DNA of 64,000 nt, from the NCBI GenBank assembly GCA_030704615.1, contig CM060734.1, forward strand, positions 30,148,042 to 30,212,041. Reading direction: 5' to 3'. This document shows, one piece after another, positions 46,601-58,560 of the stretch. The notes under the pieces were generated by a model. It saw nothing but the letters and a program-made list of their open reading frames with translations, was not told the DNA's origin and ran no database searches. This DNA is from Takakia lepidozioides. Its lineage: Eukaryota; Streptophyta; Takakiopsida; Takakiales; Takakiaceae. Within the stretch, counting starts at the first letter, position 1, and each line of letters starts with the position of its first letter. The position numbers and the translations under genes are program-made.

Positions 46601-48828
46601 AGGTCCCTTCATGTATGTATGTGCTAATTTCTTCCTTCGTGCCATTTGTTTGTGTTCGATGATTGAGAGTTCAATGTCTTAACCATCTTGGGTGCTGGTT
46701 AACCTGGAAATGCCTGTAGAATACAGGGAGTGGCAGTTGTCTTGTCTGCTTAGACGACATCAAAGGATGATAGAAAGCAGATTAGTGCAACTTATGTGTT
46801 TGTTTTGTTGATTACAGATCTGCACTTCGATCTTTTCAAGCAAGGGTGGCCTATGCCAACGTCAGCTATGATCGTATCCTCTCCTACAGTTTGAACCAAT
46901 GAAGGGGTGCAATGTGTAGGAGAAGGGGAGAGAACCTCCCTTGAAACGGCAAGGACTGATACAGATACTTTCATCTCAAACCAAACCATGCCTCCACTCA
47001 CTCTCATATATCTACTCCTAATCTACATACCACATGGCCTTGATTGTCTTGCAACTGCAGTACGAAGAGAAGAAGAATGTTGTTACCTCAACAGGGCGCT
47101 GAAGGGCAAATGTCCTGAGAGAAAGTTTTCAAAACCAAGGCTTATATGCATAACAGAGTTGTAGGTTCTGTATTGACCTACACAGGGGGAGAAAGAAAGA
47201 AAGAGGAGAAAAGCTTTATAATGTCCAGGGGCTGAGGAAAGGGGGGAGAGGGGGAGAGAATGTACTCATAAGACGTTGTTTGCTGTAGGGGAGAGGAAGA
47301 GAGAGAGAGAGAGAGAGAAGAAAACTTCTTATGTCCCTGGCAGGCCCAGAGGCCCCATAGAGCACAGTAGAATGAGTGGAACCAAAGAACGAATCTAACC
47401 CCACAGGTTGCACGAAGAGTGAGACATTTCCTCTGGTGGGTGAAAGAAGTGATTCCTGACCTACCCTCTAATAGATATGGTTGGATGGCGTACATCGTCG
47501 ATTCGAAGAGAAGACGAGCTGTCAAAGGTAATCTTTCCCTTTCAACTTCCTGATCTTGATTCAACCAGATCGAAAAAAAGTACTCCTGAGACATTGTTTG
47601 CCATAGCCTTGTGGCCATAGACCCTGTGCCCAGTTTGGATGGAACCAGATCACGAGAAAATATGTTAAAGAGGCATGCCTGGTTATTACCAGGTATGGTG
47701 TGTTGCAAGAGCAGTTTCCTGTAGCTGAAAGTTGGAAGGAGAGTATATTGAGCTACATGGCTGAGTTGGGTTCTTCAGTATCAACAGGGTGTCAGGCTAT
47801 GATAGAACTAGAGCATTTCTACAACTTATTCTGCAAAGCAGCATTAAGGCATGGGAAAAAAGGCAGACTGCATGAAGGTGTTCAGTACAGCCACTCACTC
47901 TCAACAGAAACAATGCTGACAGTATCGAGTGTACAACTAATTCACTGTTGATGTGTTTTGCTGATTGCAGACTCCACGCCACTCTTTATATGGGTACAAG
48001 CATGTAGTGAGCGTTGTCTTTTGTCCAGCAGTTGAGAGCAATGCACCCAGTTTCGAGAAAGAGACTGCCAGGGGAAAGGCCGCTGCTCAAGTGGCCCCCA
48101 GTAGCAAAAAAGCGGCCGCCTACCATGATGTACTTGAAGGCACGTTGTGTAGTTCCCTGTTCGGCCAATTGTGTGTGCTTGTGTTTTTGTCAGTTACATC
48201 ATACATGAGGTCAAAGCACCTTATGTCTGTTGGAAAGGATCCTAGATCAAAAACTAAGAAGCTTTTCTAGCATGCACTCTCATGTATATGTTTTTCTGTC
48301 CAGTTATCTCAGTTGGTCTCTTTCCCCTACATTGACAATGGCATGGTGGCCCTTGCAACAGAGGAGATGATACTAGGGTTGCAGCAGGTGAGTTGGCGCA
48401 AAGTCGATGTGAGCTTTCACTCAGCTGCATGGCCATTCTTGGCTCACAATCACATCCATGTAACCATTCTTCTACCTTGCTTGACTTTGGTATGTGTTAG
48501 TGTAGCTACTGGTTGTAATGTACAACACTCTATCTGAAGTTTCTAGATTTTAAGAGATTTGGGGTGCTTTTGTGACTATCTGGACTTCAAGAAACTTGAA
48601 AATCCACAGATAGACTCTGTATCAAAACTCTAATTCAATTTTCAGATTGCGCCAAATATTTGGCAAGCATGAATAATCTGCCGGTAATCTGATTTGAAGG
48701 AGGTGTGCAAACACCAATGGCAGGTGAAGCAAGAGTGGCTGCATTCTGAGGGAGCGGGTGTCATTGCACATGTCGCGGACACTTTGAAACAGCAGGAGCA
48801 CTCTGTATTTCTGGAGGCAAGTCTGTAG
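43630..48828 (+). CDS. DUF676-type serine esterase / putative lipase
   Basis: Alpha/beta-hydrolase of the plant putative lipase family (YOR059c/ROG1-like DUF676). Exons: 43630-43750, 44730-44931, 45024-45091, 45473-45543, 45812-46090, 46449-46612, 46818-46873, 47475-47527, 47971-48139, 48362-48459, 48724-48828. All phases agree; the total is 1386 nt, 461 residues. Landmarks: LILVHGIFASPNDWKY (oxyanion region), SFVAHSLGGLFVRYA (nucleophile Ser in GHSLGG-like motif), FITLATPHLGVRGK, VGRTGRQLFL, YANVSYDHMVGWRTSSIRRE, YGYKHVV and VDVSFHSAAWPF near the catalytic His, ending EGAGVIAHVADTL. Intron 9 is GC-AG (GAAG|GCACGT). The N-terminus is basic and Ser/Ala-rich and may be a plastid transit peptide; an upstream in-frame ATG exists at 43531. 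Introns 7 and 8 contain LINE tails. Substrate unknown. Confidence 0.9.
47240..47660 (-). mobile_element. LINE 3'-end fragments flanking a lipase exon
   Basis: The (GA)n-tailed LINE 3' signature appears at 47252-47280 (GTACTCATAAGACGTTGTTTGC, with GA-rich runs to 47318) and again, diverged, at 47580-47650 (CATTGTTTGCCATAGCC, CCCAGTTTGGATGG). The 53-nt lipase exon 47475-47527 lies between them. Confidence 0.65.
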
Positions 48829-49625
48829 TGTTAGCATCGCACAGTTCCACCTGGCTTTACTGTTTCTGGAGGTGAGCCTATAGTGATAGCATCGCACGGT
48901 CCACCTGGATTTACTGGTTATGGAACCCTTCCCTTGGATCCACAGAGGCAACAAGAAGCTTAAGTGCTCCTTCAATATGTGAGATTTCATTTTACTTTTT
49001 GTATCAAAAGATGTATTTTCCAGTATTTTTTACTGATCAACCAATCTAATCACTAGCCCACAAATAAAGTGAAATGATAAAGGTGAAGTTGAAGTCTTGC
49101 CTTCATGGTGTTAGGATTTAGAGGCATGACAAGCTGCAGATCAGAGTGGTGATTGACAGTTCCAACATATCTATTCTTTGCAAGCTGGAGTGGATTCCAG
49201 TTTCTGTTTTACACCCCATACAGGCAGTTTTAGATTGACCTTGCATAGACAACATTATATTGCAAAAGGTGACATTTTGTGAACTATTTTACTTCAAAGG
49301 CTCATTGTGCGGGAAAAAATGATTGGATTCAGGATTGCTGCGTGTCATACCCAGGCATAATGAATGAAATCAGATACATGGCCAAGAATAGACACTCCCA
49401 ACACACAGACCTGCCCGATAAGCAAAATTTGCTCTTCATCCCGATCCACTTCATGCTGCCTAGAAAGGTAGGGAGTCTACTGTAAAAACTTCCCTAGCTT
49501 CTCCAGGAGCTCTCTAGTATTTTGTACTTCTGTTCCCTTTCTTTTCCTGCCTCTCCAAGCAGAAAGCACGGAATATCCCGTGGGGCCAATGCCTGTCAGG
49601 TCTTTGAAAACAATGTATCGTATGC
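48829..49625. other. Convergent 3' spacer between lipase and COBRA-like genes
   Basis: Contains the 3' untranslated regions of both genes. A short direct repeat of about 55 bp (TGGAGG..GTCT/CCTATAGTG.TAGCATCGCAC) lies at 48810-48905. No gene is seen. Confidence 0.5.
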
Positions 49626-52600
49626 CTACAAAAGGGCTGCTACAGTTGCAGCAATAACCGCAAATAACAGAGCCGTTGCCACTCTCAAATCTAGGCCACT
49701 GCTTGGTAGGGAGGGATAATCTTGAGGTTCAGGGAGAACACAGTCGTCTCCATTGAAGTACACACGATGAGGAAAGGTCCATCCATGGCCCAACTGGAAA
49801 GCTGGATCCTTCCTAAATAAAATCTCTGATTGGACATTTCCATCTCGCCCAGCTTGCATGAGCATGTCGTTGTAGTACTTGATACCCCAGAAAATAGCCG
49901 AGTCATCTGCAAAAGTAAGCAAGCCCTAACTTCAGTTCCACTCTACTTGTTACTGCATTCAGTATCTTCACTGTCTGAGTTTGGTTACTTGCTCAATCCC
50001 AGCTCACCGGTTAAAGAAGCTCCAGGGCATCAATAGGGGCCAAATCACACTGCTCACTAACATCTGTATGATGCAGCTGCAAAGCTTCCAAGAGCAAAGC
50101 CCCCTATATTTGTCCCACAGGGTTATGTATAATCCATCAGAGCCTGATTGAGCCTGTTGGCCCTTCCAGTACTTCCAGTGCATGTATCTCTAACATTCTG
50201 AACAGGCAAGTACATCAAGACAAGTGTGCCAACCATCATGTGTTGCACTCACTGCTGTGTGACCCATATGGGTTGAGGCCATTATAGCTGAAACTGAAAG
50301 CCTCGGTGAAATTCCGGAAGTTTGGGTGCTGGACCACCAAGTTCCATTGTGTGTAGTTCCTTGACAAGTCACGATTTGTGATAGTGATCTTCACCCGCCA
50401 GTACTCCTGGTAATTGGTCTTAACATGCCAGTGTACTTTCACAGGACACATATCCCTGGTGCAATACAGCATATCTTGCGTATGGAGCCCATTGCTTTTA
50501 GGCGGAATGTAAGGGTGCGTGTTCGCACTGCAGTAAAAGAACACTTTTCAATTAGAAAGAGAGAAACAGACACACATAGGTAGTCACTAGTCATTGCAAG
50601 AATGGAAAGAAAGACTTTTGTCCACTGGGATGCACAAAGGACCTTGGGAACCAAATTACAACAGTGCTCTAAAACCACCTTCAAGTGAGGAAGAGAGAAC
50701 CTTCCCCCTCAATATAATAAAGAGATACAAGCTTTCCTACAGATATACGGCGAATTTCAGTGCAACGTGAGGAGTATAGTAACTGTCTCTCACTTCCTTT
50801 TGTCCTTGAAATCTACAGGCAGTGTTTGTCTTTTGAAATGCAAGTCACCAGTCTAACTTGTAATATAAATTTGTTGCATGGGCTGTCCCTTAGCATATGA
50901 ATCTTAAAAAGGCATGGACATGGAGAGCTTACGGATCAATGCATGTGAGAGCAGAATCTATTGTTGTCAGTCCAGTGACATTAGATGGGCAGGCACAAGC
51001 GCACTCAGGGCATGGAACAATTGTGGAGTTGTAAAATGAGGAGAAGGACACACAGCACGTTGGTGCCTGTTGCGCCAAGTACTGCGAGTAGGTGCATGTG
51101 ATATTCCAGGTCACTGCATGCACACAAGTCAAGTGCACATTTGTCAGGTCTTTCATTCTGCCCTACTGATATCTAGCAGGGTTGGAGGAGATGCCCAACT
51201 TCATGTCAACAGGTAGGTTTCTGCACAGATGAAAAAGCCTGTGCAACAAGCATTGTCAACTCCAAAACTTCACCATAGATAGTTACAGAGATAAGTGGGG
51301 GACGGTGCAGGGCCAGAAGGATGACATTCACAGGTGCCTTCATGAACTAAAGGTAAACCAGATTGTCCACATGGAATCATTGTCATTACTGACACATGAT
51401 CTCTACCATGAGATTTCATTGCTACTCCACATCATATGACCAGATATTTCCGAGTTAAACATTCAAAGCAGAAACTCATGGAGGAGAAGGAACAGACTTA
51501 GAGCTTGAGTGAATCTCCTTCCATCAGGTGTAGGAAACAATGTTTTTGGCACCTTCATCGCAGGCCCACAAGTGTACCCAGGTCCTGGTGTCATGAGGGT
51601 AATATTCTTTGGGAGCAGCACAGTAGTGTTGGTGTTCCCTGAATTCCCCACAGTTATTTGGAAACTTGCAACTGACGTTTTTGAATCCTGGGCAAATGAT
51701 GATAGCACCCCGCCCCTACAACAGTTTGCCGTTTGCTGGTTGTAGGGAACGCCAGGCAGCAGGTCAATGACATTTGGGTTTGGTGCACAACAGTGCGGAA
51801 GTGCAGTGTGGAACTTGGAGCAGTCACCCTGGTAGACAGTTTGGGCACCAATCATGTTCCAGATGACTTCCTTTTTAGCCCAATGCCAGCCCAAAGTCCA
51901 GCCAGGGGCCTGAATATGACGATACTGCTGCCAGTTGAACATTGTCACAATGGCCTGCAATTCCGAGTTTGGAGCATTGGTCACAGATCAATATCCAGAC
52001 CGTCATCCACCTGTAAAGGTGGACAATCATTTTCTACGGTTGCAAAGGAAGTGACACAGGAGCAGTTGTACAAGGTCAATTCTTGATGTACAAAAAGATC
52101 ATATTACTGCCAGTGTATGTGTATCCAGCCAAGATAGTGAATTTTCCCTTCTTGGACCTCTGCACGTTCCTTTCGATCTAGTATGTGCATTTGCAATGTA
52201 GAATGTCTGCGGCACAGCATTCAAGTTCCAATTTAGCAGATGCTGTTTAAAGAGATTAGAGTTACCTACTGTGTATCCGTCTGGTGTCCACTGTATGACA
52301 TCCCATTTGATAGTGATATTTCCATTTGGATCCAAAGGATCAAAAGCCTCTGCCGACAGACAACAGGTAAGTGAGCAAACAAAATACGTACATCGGGTCT
52401 GCATTGCTGCATGTATAGGCAACCACAGACGACAAGATGTGAAAACTGCTTCAGCAAATGATGAACAAAATAGCGAGCTACAGTCAAAGGCTACACAATC
52501 GGCACTCCTCGCACATTGCAACCTGATAGTCCAGGAAATCATTGCTACACCAGATATGAATACATGAGGGCTAATGACAAAAGTCTCACCAGCACACTGA

Positions 52601-52677
52601 AACGCGAAAAGGAGGATCACTCCTACCGCCAAGGAGCTCCAGCTGCAGTTGTTCATGCCGCTGAGATGTAAACCCAC
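49626..52677 (-). CDS. COBRA-like GPI-anchored protein
   Basis: COBRA-like proteins are GPI-anchored and act in cellulose deposition and oriented expansion at the plasma membrane and wall. Minus-strand exons: 52677-52590, 52349-52270, 51954-51498, 51113-50933, 50527-50253, 49906-49626. Phases agree; the total is 1362 nt, 453 residues, against 456 for Arabidopsis COBRA. Seen in order: signal peptide (SLAVGVILLFAFQCAG), AFDPLDPNGNITIKWDVIQW, APGWTLGWHWAKKEVIW, QGDCSKF, LPGVPYNQQTANCCRGGVL, GPGYTCGPA, TWNITCTYSQYLAQQ, PTCCVSFSSFYN (CCVS motif), MCPVKVHWHVK, YTQWNLVVQHPNF, FWGIKYYNDMLMQAG, VYFNGDDCVLP. A hydrophobic GPI-signal tail follows (VATALLFAVIAATVAALL). A second ATG at 52656 could also be the start. 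No defects seen. Confidence 0.94.
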
Positions 52678-53918
52678 AAGAAGCTTTCTAGGTGTCTTAG
52701 CTGCACGTCCTTATCACAGTGCTGGTCGCAGCGTCCAAGCTTGGCATTGCGCCTCCAACCACCTCCGCCAATGAGGAGTGAATGCCATTTTCTGCACCTA
52801 TGTGCGAGATGTTCTCTGGAGAAGCGAGAGTTAGTTCGAGGACCCCGAAGCTGGGAGCCCAAAAAAACCATAAGTGATTCTTCTGGTCCTTCCGCCTCAG
52901 TTTCCACACACGAATGAGAGTGCACCATTGCGGACCTCCAGGCATGCAATAATGCTACTCATCAATCGTCATAACAATTAAAGGGTGTACGTAATGTGAG
53001 ACTTGTGCTGCTGATCATAGCTCTTTAACGTACCTGCTTGAGAGTTTAATAGTTATTCCTTGTTTCCCGTATGCTCATAAGAGTGTGAGACACCAGTTGC
53101 TGCTGCTGCTTGTGCTTGCTCCTCAGCTACCTATTGTGAGAGTCAAGTTTCTGGTCTTCGCTTCAATACAGAGAAGGAGTGAACCTGAAACTTTGAGACT
53201 TGTTGCAAGTGTGTGCTTGCTGCACACACTTGTGTTGCTGCTGCTTGCTCCTCAGCTATCGTGACAGTCAAATTGCTGGTCTTTGCTTCAATACAGAAAA
53301 GGAGTGAACCTGAAACTTTGAGACTTGTTGCTGGTTCTTGTTAGATGATCCCCCAGTTTTCACCTATGAACTAACAAAAAAGAGGTGTCTTTGCTGTGAG
53401 AGACTAATGTCTGGTCCGTCCTCCACAGCTTACATAAACAAAAACATGTGTACCTACAACTGTCAACTTCCAGTTGTTTTTGCTTCTTGGTCCTCACCTT
53501 CACACACATTACAGACTGTCCTTCCTACTTCATCCAGTTGCTCTCCAAAACAACCCACAGGAGAGGACTGCAAGGAGGACTGAACCTGTGCAAGCTACCT
53601 AGTGATTGAGAAGAAGACTCGCATGCAAGAATACCACTGTGAGAAGTTAGCGCCCTCCCCACCCCGCGCCGCCCCCAACACGTGGCGCTTTGGCACTGCC
53701 TCATGTTACTGGTAAGTACCCATCCTTACGTGGGTTTAAGCCATGGTCGGCAGGCTTGGCGCGTGACGGTGTAAGAGGGGCAGGTAGACGAGAAGGTAAG
53801 GGAGATGATGACCGCTACTATTATAAATGCTGTTCAGACACAGGACGGCACAACTTGCATGCGATCATTACCACATTCACGCTACAACGTATTTCCTGAC
53901 CTGGGCAGTTGCTAGGTG
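52678..53918. other. Upstream region of the COBRA-like gene with a tandem duplication
   Basis: A ~100-bp direct duplication lies at 53101-53207 and 53236-53331 (shared GCTTGCTCCTCAGCTA, CTTCAATACAGARAAGGAGTG, CTGAAACTTTGAGACTTG). The rest should hold the COBRA promoter (reading left). No gene recognised. Confidence 0.6.
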
Positions 53919-54291
53919 AACACTTAGGGAATTCCAAATAGGCCTTGATGTGAAATGCAGCGCAATTCACTTGATCAGATGCCAATTCTATTGAATTGCG
54001 ATGCCAATTCAATTGAACTGACCCTAATTTGCAATTCAATTGAATTGCTGACTGCAATTCAATTGAATTGTAATCTATAATTTTTAACGCAGTTTTGTAT
54101 ATAATATATTATCATGTGTATGTATATGTATATGTATCATATACACATATACATATGAGAGTATAAGATGAATATACATGCTGGCCCGTCTATTCCTGCT
54201 GCCCGTCCATCCTTTGCTTGTGGTAAGGCCTAAGTCACGACATGAGTCGCGTACCCTAAAGGAGAGATATATACTACACATATATACTAGT

Positions 54292-54540
54292 AGAGGTATC
54301 GTCATTAGGTTGTAGCCCTGTTTGATATATCTACAGAGGTATAGTATTTCATTTTACAAGAAAAGTTGGCCAAATTAATCTATATTTATGCGGAGGTATC
54401 GTCATGAGACAGTAGCCCTGTTTAGTATACCACCAGAGGTATAGCGCATGACTTACAAAGAAACCTGGTCAAATCAGCCTATATGCAGGTTGAGGTATCG
54501 TTATGAGGTAGTTGCCCTGTTTAGTATACCTACAGAGGGA
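54292..54540 (+). repeat. Subterminal tandem repeat, three ~100-bp units
   Basis: Units begin near 54292, 54392 and 54491 and share GAGGTATCGTYATKAGRYAG, without the last two bases, then GCCCTGTTTRRTATAYC and CAGAGG. They lie immediately inside the left arm of the TIR element, where transposase binding sites are often found. Confidence 0.7.
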
Positions 54541-54944
54541 TTGGCATCGTACGCATTCTTATCTCTGTTTTTATCCCAGTCCTCGCTTGTTAGATTCTAC
54601 AGTTGTTCATCGCGTAGCACTTGACTACATGATGTCTATTGTTTCTGGTTTACTCAATAAGAAGAGTGGGATAGAAATGTCAAGTGAGTTTTTCATGGTA
54701 CGTGTCATGGTTGGGTGGACAGGAAGCGGCCAAGGAAGAGGCAGCAGCAGAGCTGACACATTTGGTAAGGCAACCGTGTCCATCCTGAGTATGAATGATG
54801 CTGCACCCTCGGAAATACAAGATGCTTCAAGTAAGTTCAAAGAGCTTTCTTCTCTTTCTGGTGTGCTGGATATGTATGCGGAGGACAACTAATATCACCT
54901 TAGGTGCCAAGGTAGAAACAAACAACCAAACCCTATTTCATTTC

Positions 54945-54988
<44 letters not shown>

Positions 54989-55321
54989 CTCTCGTGTTTC
55001 TCCCTGTCCTCTAGGAAGCCTATTGACATTGGGTAGACTTGAAACGGGAATACATTAATGTCTCTGTCACTAAATGCCGGCCTTCTGACCTCGTGTCCTT
55101 GTTTGTTTCGACCTTAAGCGTTTTGCTTCAGGTAAGGTAGTGCATTGGATTTAGTTGGAAAGCTTGGGGCCTTTCCCTCTTTAGAATATGCCTACACGGG
55201 CCATTCCCTGCAACTCCCTGGAGTGTGATCTCTGAATGGTAACAAGCGGACTCCTACCGCTTGGGGGCAGCTCCTCCGCCCAAATTGGGCAGTCGTATGC
55301 TCTGTCTAGCATACTCGGCAC

Positions 55322-55940
55322 TTGGGCTCGGGTTGGTTCCTGTGCTTAAACTTATGGCCTGCGAAAACAATCAAAAATTTAGCTCCTATCAACATCAACA
55401 CTCCTCAGGGTGATCCCTCACAAGTGGTTACTTATGCGAAATCTAGGGCTTCATGTGTAGTTTTTGGGGTGAATCCCAAGATGGACGATGTGTCCTTTAA
55501 AACTACATGCTCTACCTTAGGCTTGGATTTCATGGTTAATGGTACCATCTCAAGACTTGATAACAGGGGTACGTTGAAGGTTGCAATGACCAAAAGTGCT
55601 TCTAATAGAGTCCCGCATCAATTCAATCTCAAAGAAGTTCGTTCGTGATTTCTTGTTTGACAATTGTGAAATTATCAACAAGGGTTTGAGGTACGAGCAT
55701 AGTATCTGGCTAAAACTAAATTTGAAGGGCGGCATGAGTACTCTGCTGGACCTCTTTGTCCGTTGTGTTTACATGCCCACAGAGGGGACCCTGTGTGCAA
55801 ACACGGAGGATGAAGAAGGGACAAACAATGATGGAGGAGATGAGGGAGAGGAGGAAGAAACAGATGACGACGATGCAGATGAGGAGGAGGAGGAGGAGGA
55901 GGAGGATGATGATGATGATGATGAAGAGGAAGGAATGTAG
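55322..55940 (+). pseudogene. LINE ORF1-like and endonuclease fragment within the TIR element
   Basis: The frame 55322-55645 has CVVFGVNPKMDD, TLGLDFMVNGTISRL and GTLKVAM, which resembles a LINE ORF1-type region. In a second frame, 55660-55800 reads [18 protein letters not shown] and FVRCVYMPTEGTL. These match the endonuclease segment of the LINE in the kinase intron ([10 protein letters not shown]). The frame then runs into a GAT/GAG microsatellite (55804-55938) that encodes an acidic run. Confidence 0.6.
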
Positions 55941-56376
55941 AACAAATCGAATCAGGGCCTCTTTTTTGGCTACCTTCACCTTGTAAGTATGGAGAAAATT
56001 CGACTTGTTTGTGTGTTTCTTCTTACTCTCTTTTTGACATTCTAGTTGCCTAAGAAAAGTGCCCAAATAATGGTACAAAGATACGGACTACACTACTCCA
56101 TTGTAGGGAGGCTATGTCGCTATTGTCCTACCAAGAGGAATGTGGTTTGCAGGCTATGTAAGCGCCGGGTGGTTTTCCTAGCCTCAAGTATAGCTCCCAG
56201 GAACCTTTGCTAAATGGGTGCATACAACATAAAAGTTGTAGGCCGAGGCTATGTACATATTTTGAGGCTATGGATACAGTGACTGCTTTAGGATTAAGCA
56301 TGTAAATGGGTACATTGGGAGTCCAATTCACTTACTCTTTGGCCATGTTGCTGATCTGGTGCTTGTGCATTTGTAG

Positions 56377-56490
56377 GATTTTAAGCAGAAGTATCCAGAC
56401 GTGATTGTGCCAAACCCACTAGAAGCCATTCAACAACTGCGGAACAGGCAGTCGATGCTTCAGGATGTGGCCGATCTAGACCTTTGTGAC
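56377..56490 (+). pseudogene. Captured inositol tetrakisphosphate 1-kinase exon
   Basis: After a good acceptor (TTTGTAG at 56370-56376) comes DFKQKYPDVIVPNPLEAIQQ, then LRNRQSMLQDVADLDLCD. This matches the conserved ITPK segment around the DPxxAIxxLxNRxSMLQ motif, with its start at an exon boundary. No other ITPK exon is seen nearby, and the fragment lies inside the TIR element. It is therefore a single transduplicated exon, not a gene. Confidence 0.7.
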
Positions 56491-56659
56491 TATGTGGTTG
56501 GTTTTAGGCCAGTACACAGTGCCTTCAACCAGCTCTTATATCTATTTGACCTGGAGTTTCGGTTTAGGGGCATCAATTTAATCAATTTTACTCACACTGA
56601 GAACCAAATTTTGAGTAACCAGTCATATTGCAGACTTAAGTTAATTTAAATCTCAGTGA

Positions 56660-58560
56660 TTGAGTGAGTGAGTCCACGGCAATGCCTGGATACATGAGAA
56701 GTTGACCTGCATTTTGTTGTTTTCTGCAACTTTTGGAATTTGAATATGGTCCTGGACGACCATCCGATCTGCTTCCTTCTTTTCATAGCCCCGTGTTTTC
56801 ATTTTGCTCGTGTTGTTTGTAATCTGAGTATCCCGCAACAAAGAGGAAGATTTAAAGAACTTAGTTGATGAATTATGTTCTGCATGATTCCCACATCTGA
56901 GGAACAACGGAATCACCAGTCATGAAGCAGGTTAGAGGTCTGCTACAAGTGGTCACTTGCGTATGGGCTAATATGGACTTGGTAGTGATCTTCCTGTGCA
57001 GACCGTTGTCCATGTGCTTTTCAATCAATCTGCGGTTCCAGTACAAAAGAATGTAGAGGTATTGACCACAAGAGGAAGCAATATAACTTGGCATAGGGGC
57101 TGATATGGACTTGACATTGATCTTCCATGTGCACACCTCTCTCCATGTGCTGCTCATCCACCACTCTACCCACTGCCTGCGTATCGCTGGTTTGACTAAG
57201 TGACTGGTCACTAGATCACCAGTCACACCTTCATAGGAGTTGGCATGTGGCTTGCAAGTGTTGGGCTGCCAATAACAAACCCACTACAACGTTGCACTAC
57301 AACCATAATCTCATCACTATTGTAGAACTTAGCATTCATGCTCTCGATTCCCACTCCAGCCTTTCAAATTCCTCAACTTCCATTCAGCATCCCATGAACC
57401 CCACATGCAGCCCGAGTGTTATTACAAGCACGTTATACTTTGGTAAATACTGTTGTTGGAATGAGGCAAAGCCCTCAAACCTTGGCCAAATGTTTATGCA
57501 AACCTCCTTAAACTGCTTGTGAGCTAAATGGGTTTGATGTGCATGCCAGGGCTAGCTCCATCTCATTTTTTGGGGGACCCTTTGGGAGACAGATGGCTTA
57601 CTCAGAAGTGCTTCAGCTTCCTCTGATTCACTGGCAAAAGATATATGGCTACCTCTGAAAGAAACAAACAATTTCAAACCTCACAATTGATGAATGGCTT
57701 CCCCTGCATCATCATGTACTCCCCTGGCACTAGTATCTGGCCCCCATGACACAACCCCAGAGAAAACAAAAGACATGTTCATTTCGAGAATTATCTCCAA
57801 TAATCTTGTTTCGATACTCTTGCAAAGGTATCATGTTGCAATTGGGCTGTGTGTTCGATAGAGAGTTTAATATATCAACTCTTAGACGTTGATACTCTTA
57901 CAGTGGTATCATGTTTGGTATATGTACATAGCCATATATTGGCACTATAAGGGCTTGGCAGTATGAAATTGGTTAGTGTCTCAAGGTGCAGATGAAACAT
58001 GCTAACATATTTAGATTGTAAGCAACACCCACCAGTCAAACTCATCCTCAGAAGAGATTGATACACAAAAATTTCTCAGGGTCGTTGGTGCGCAGGCTAT
58101 CCTAAAATGTATTAGCAAACCACAGTACACAGTGTGGGCAGGTTGAAGACAAACCATGTGATCAAGCTCTTTCTTTCAGTGTATGTGTTGAGGAGCGTTT
58201 GGTAACCCACTCTACTACCCCTAAAGTTCTCTCCTCAAAACTCATGAGTCACCTGCACGTACACAAGAACTACAGCTTTAGCTAAAATGATATCTTTATC
58301 AATGATTGGGGAAACTCATGCCAATATGGGAATGTGCTTACTCATGGGCAGATCTTGTCATTTGGTGATCCAAGAAGGCTTCCATCATACATAGCGCCAC
58401 CACCGCTCCACCACCGCTCAACCCTAAACTTGTTGTTGCATTCTTCTCTCGTTACTTCTCGTCCTCCAACTGATTTGATCTTTTCACTTTTAGGGCACCT
58501 CTGCCCTAAAAACCCTTCATCACTTCATTTCTCTCTCCCTTTCCTCTCTCGCTCTCTCTC
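56660..58560. other. Right interior of the TIR element, nothing assigned
   Basis: A minus-strand frame (57226-56873) contains an internal duplication (about 56958-57010 and 57106-57150, shared ATATGGACTTG and TGATCTTCC). A pair of GATACTCTT...GGTATCATG motifs is at 57813 and 57890. No protein family recognised. Confidence 0.4.

Noticed and set aside
55804-55938. Acidic protein domain (Asp/Glu runs)
   Set aside because: The run is encoded by a GAT/GAG microsatellite following a LINE fragment inside a transposon.
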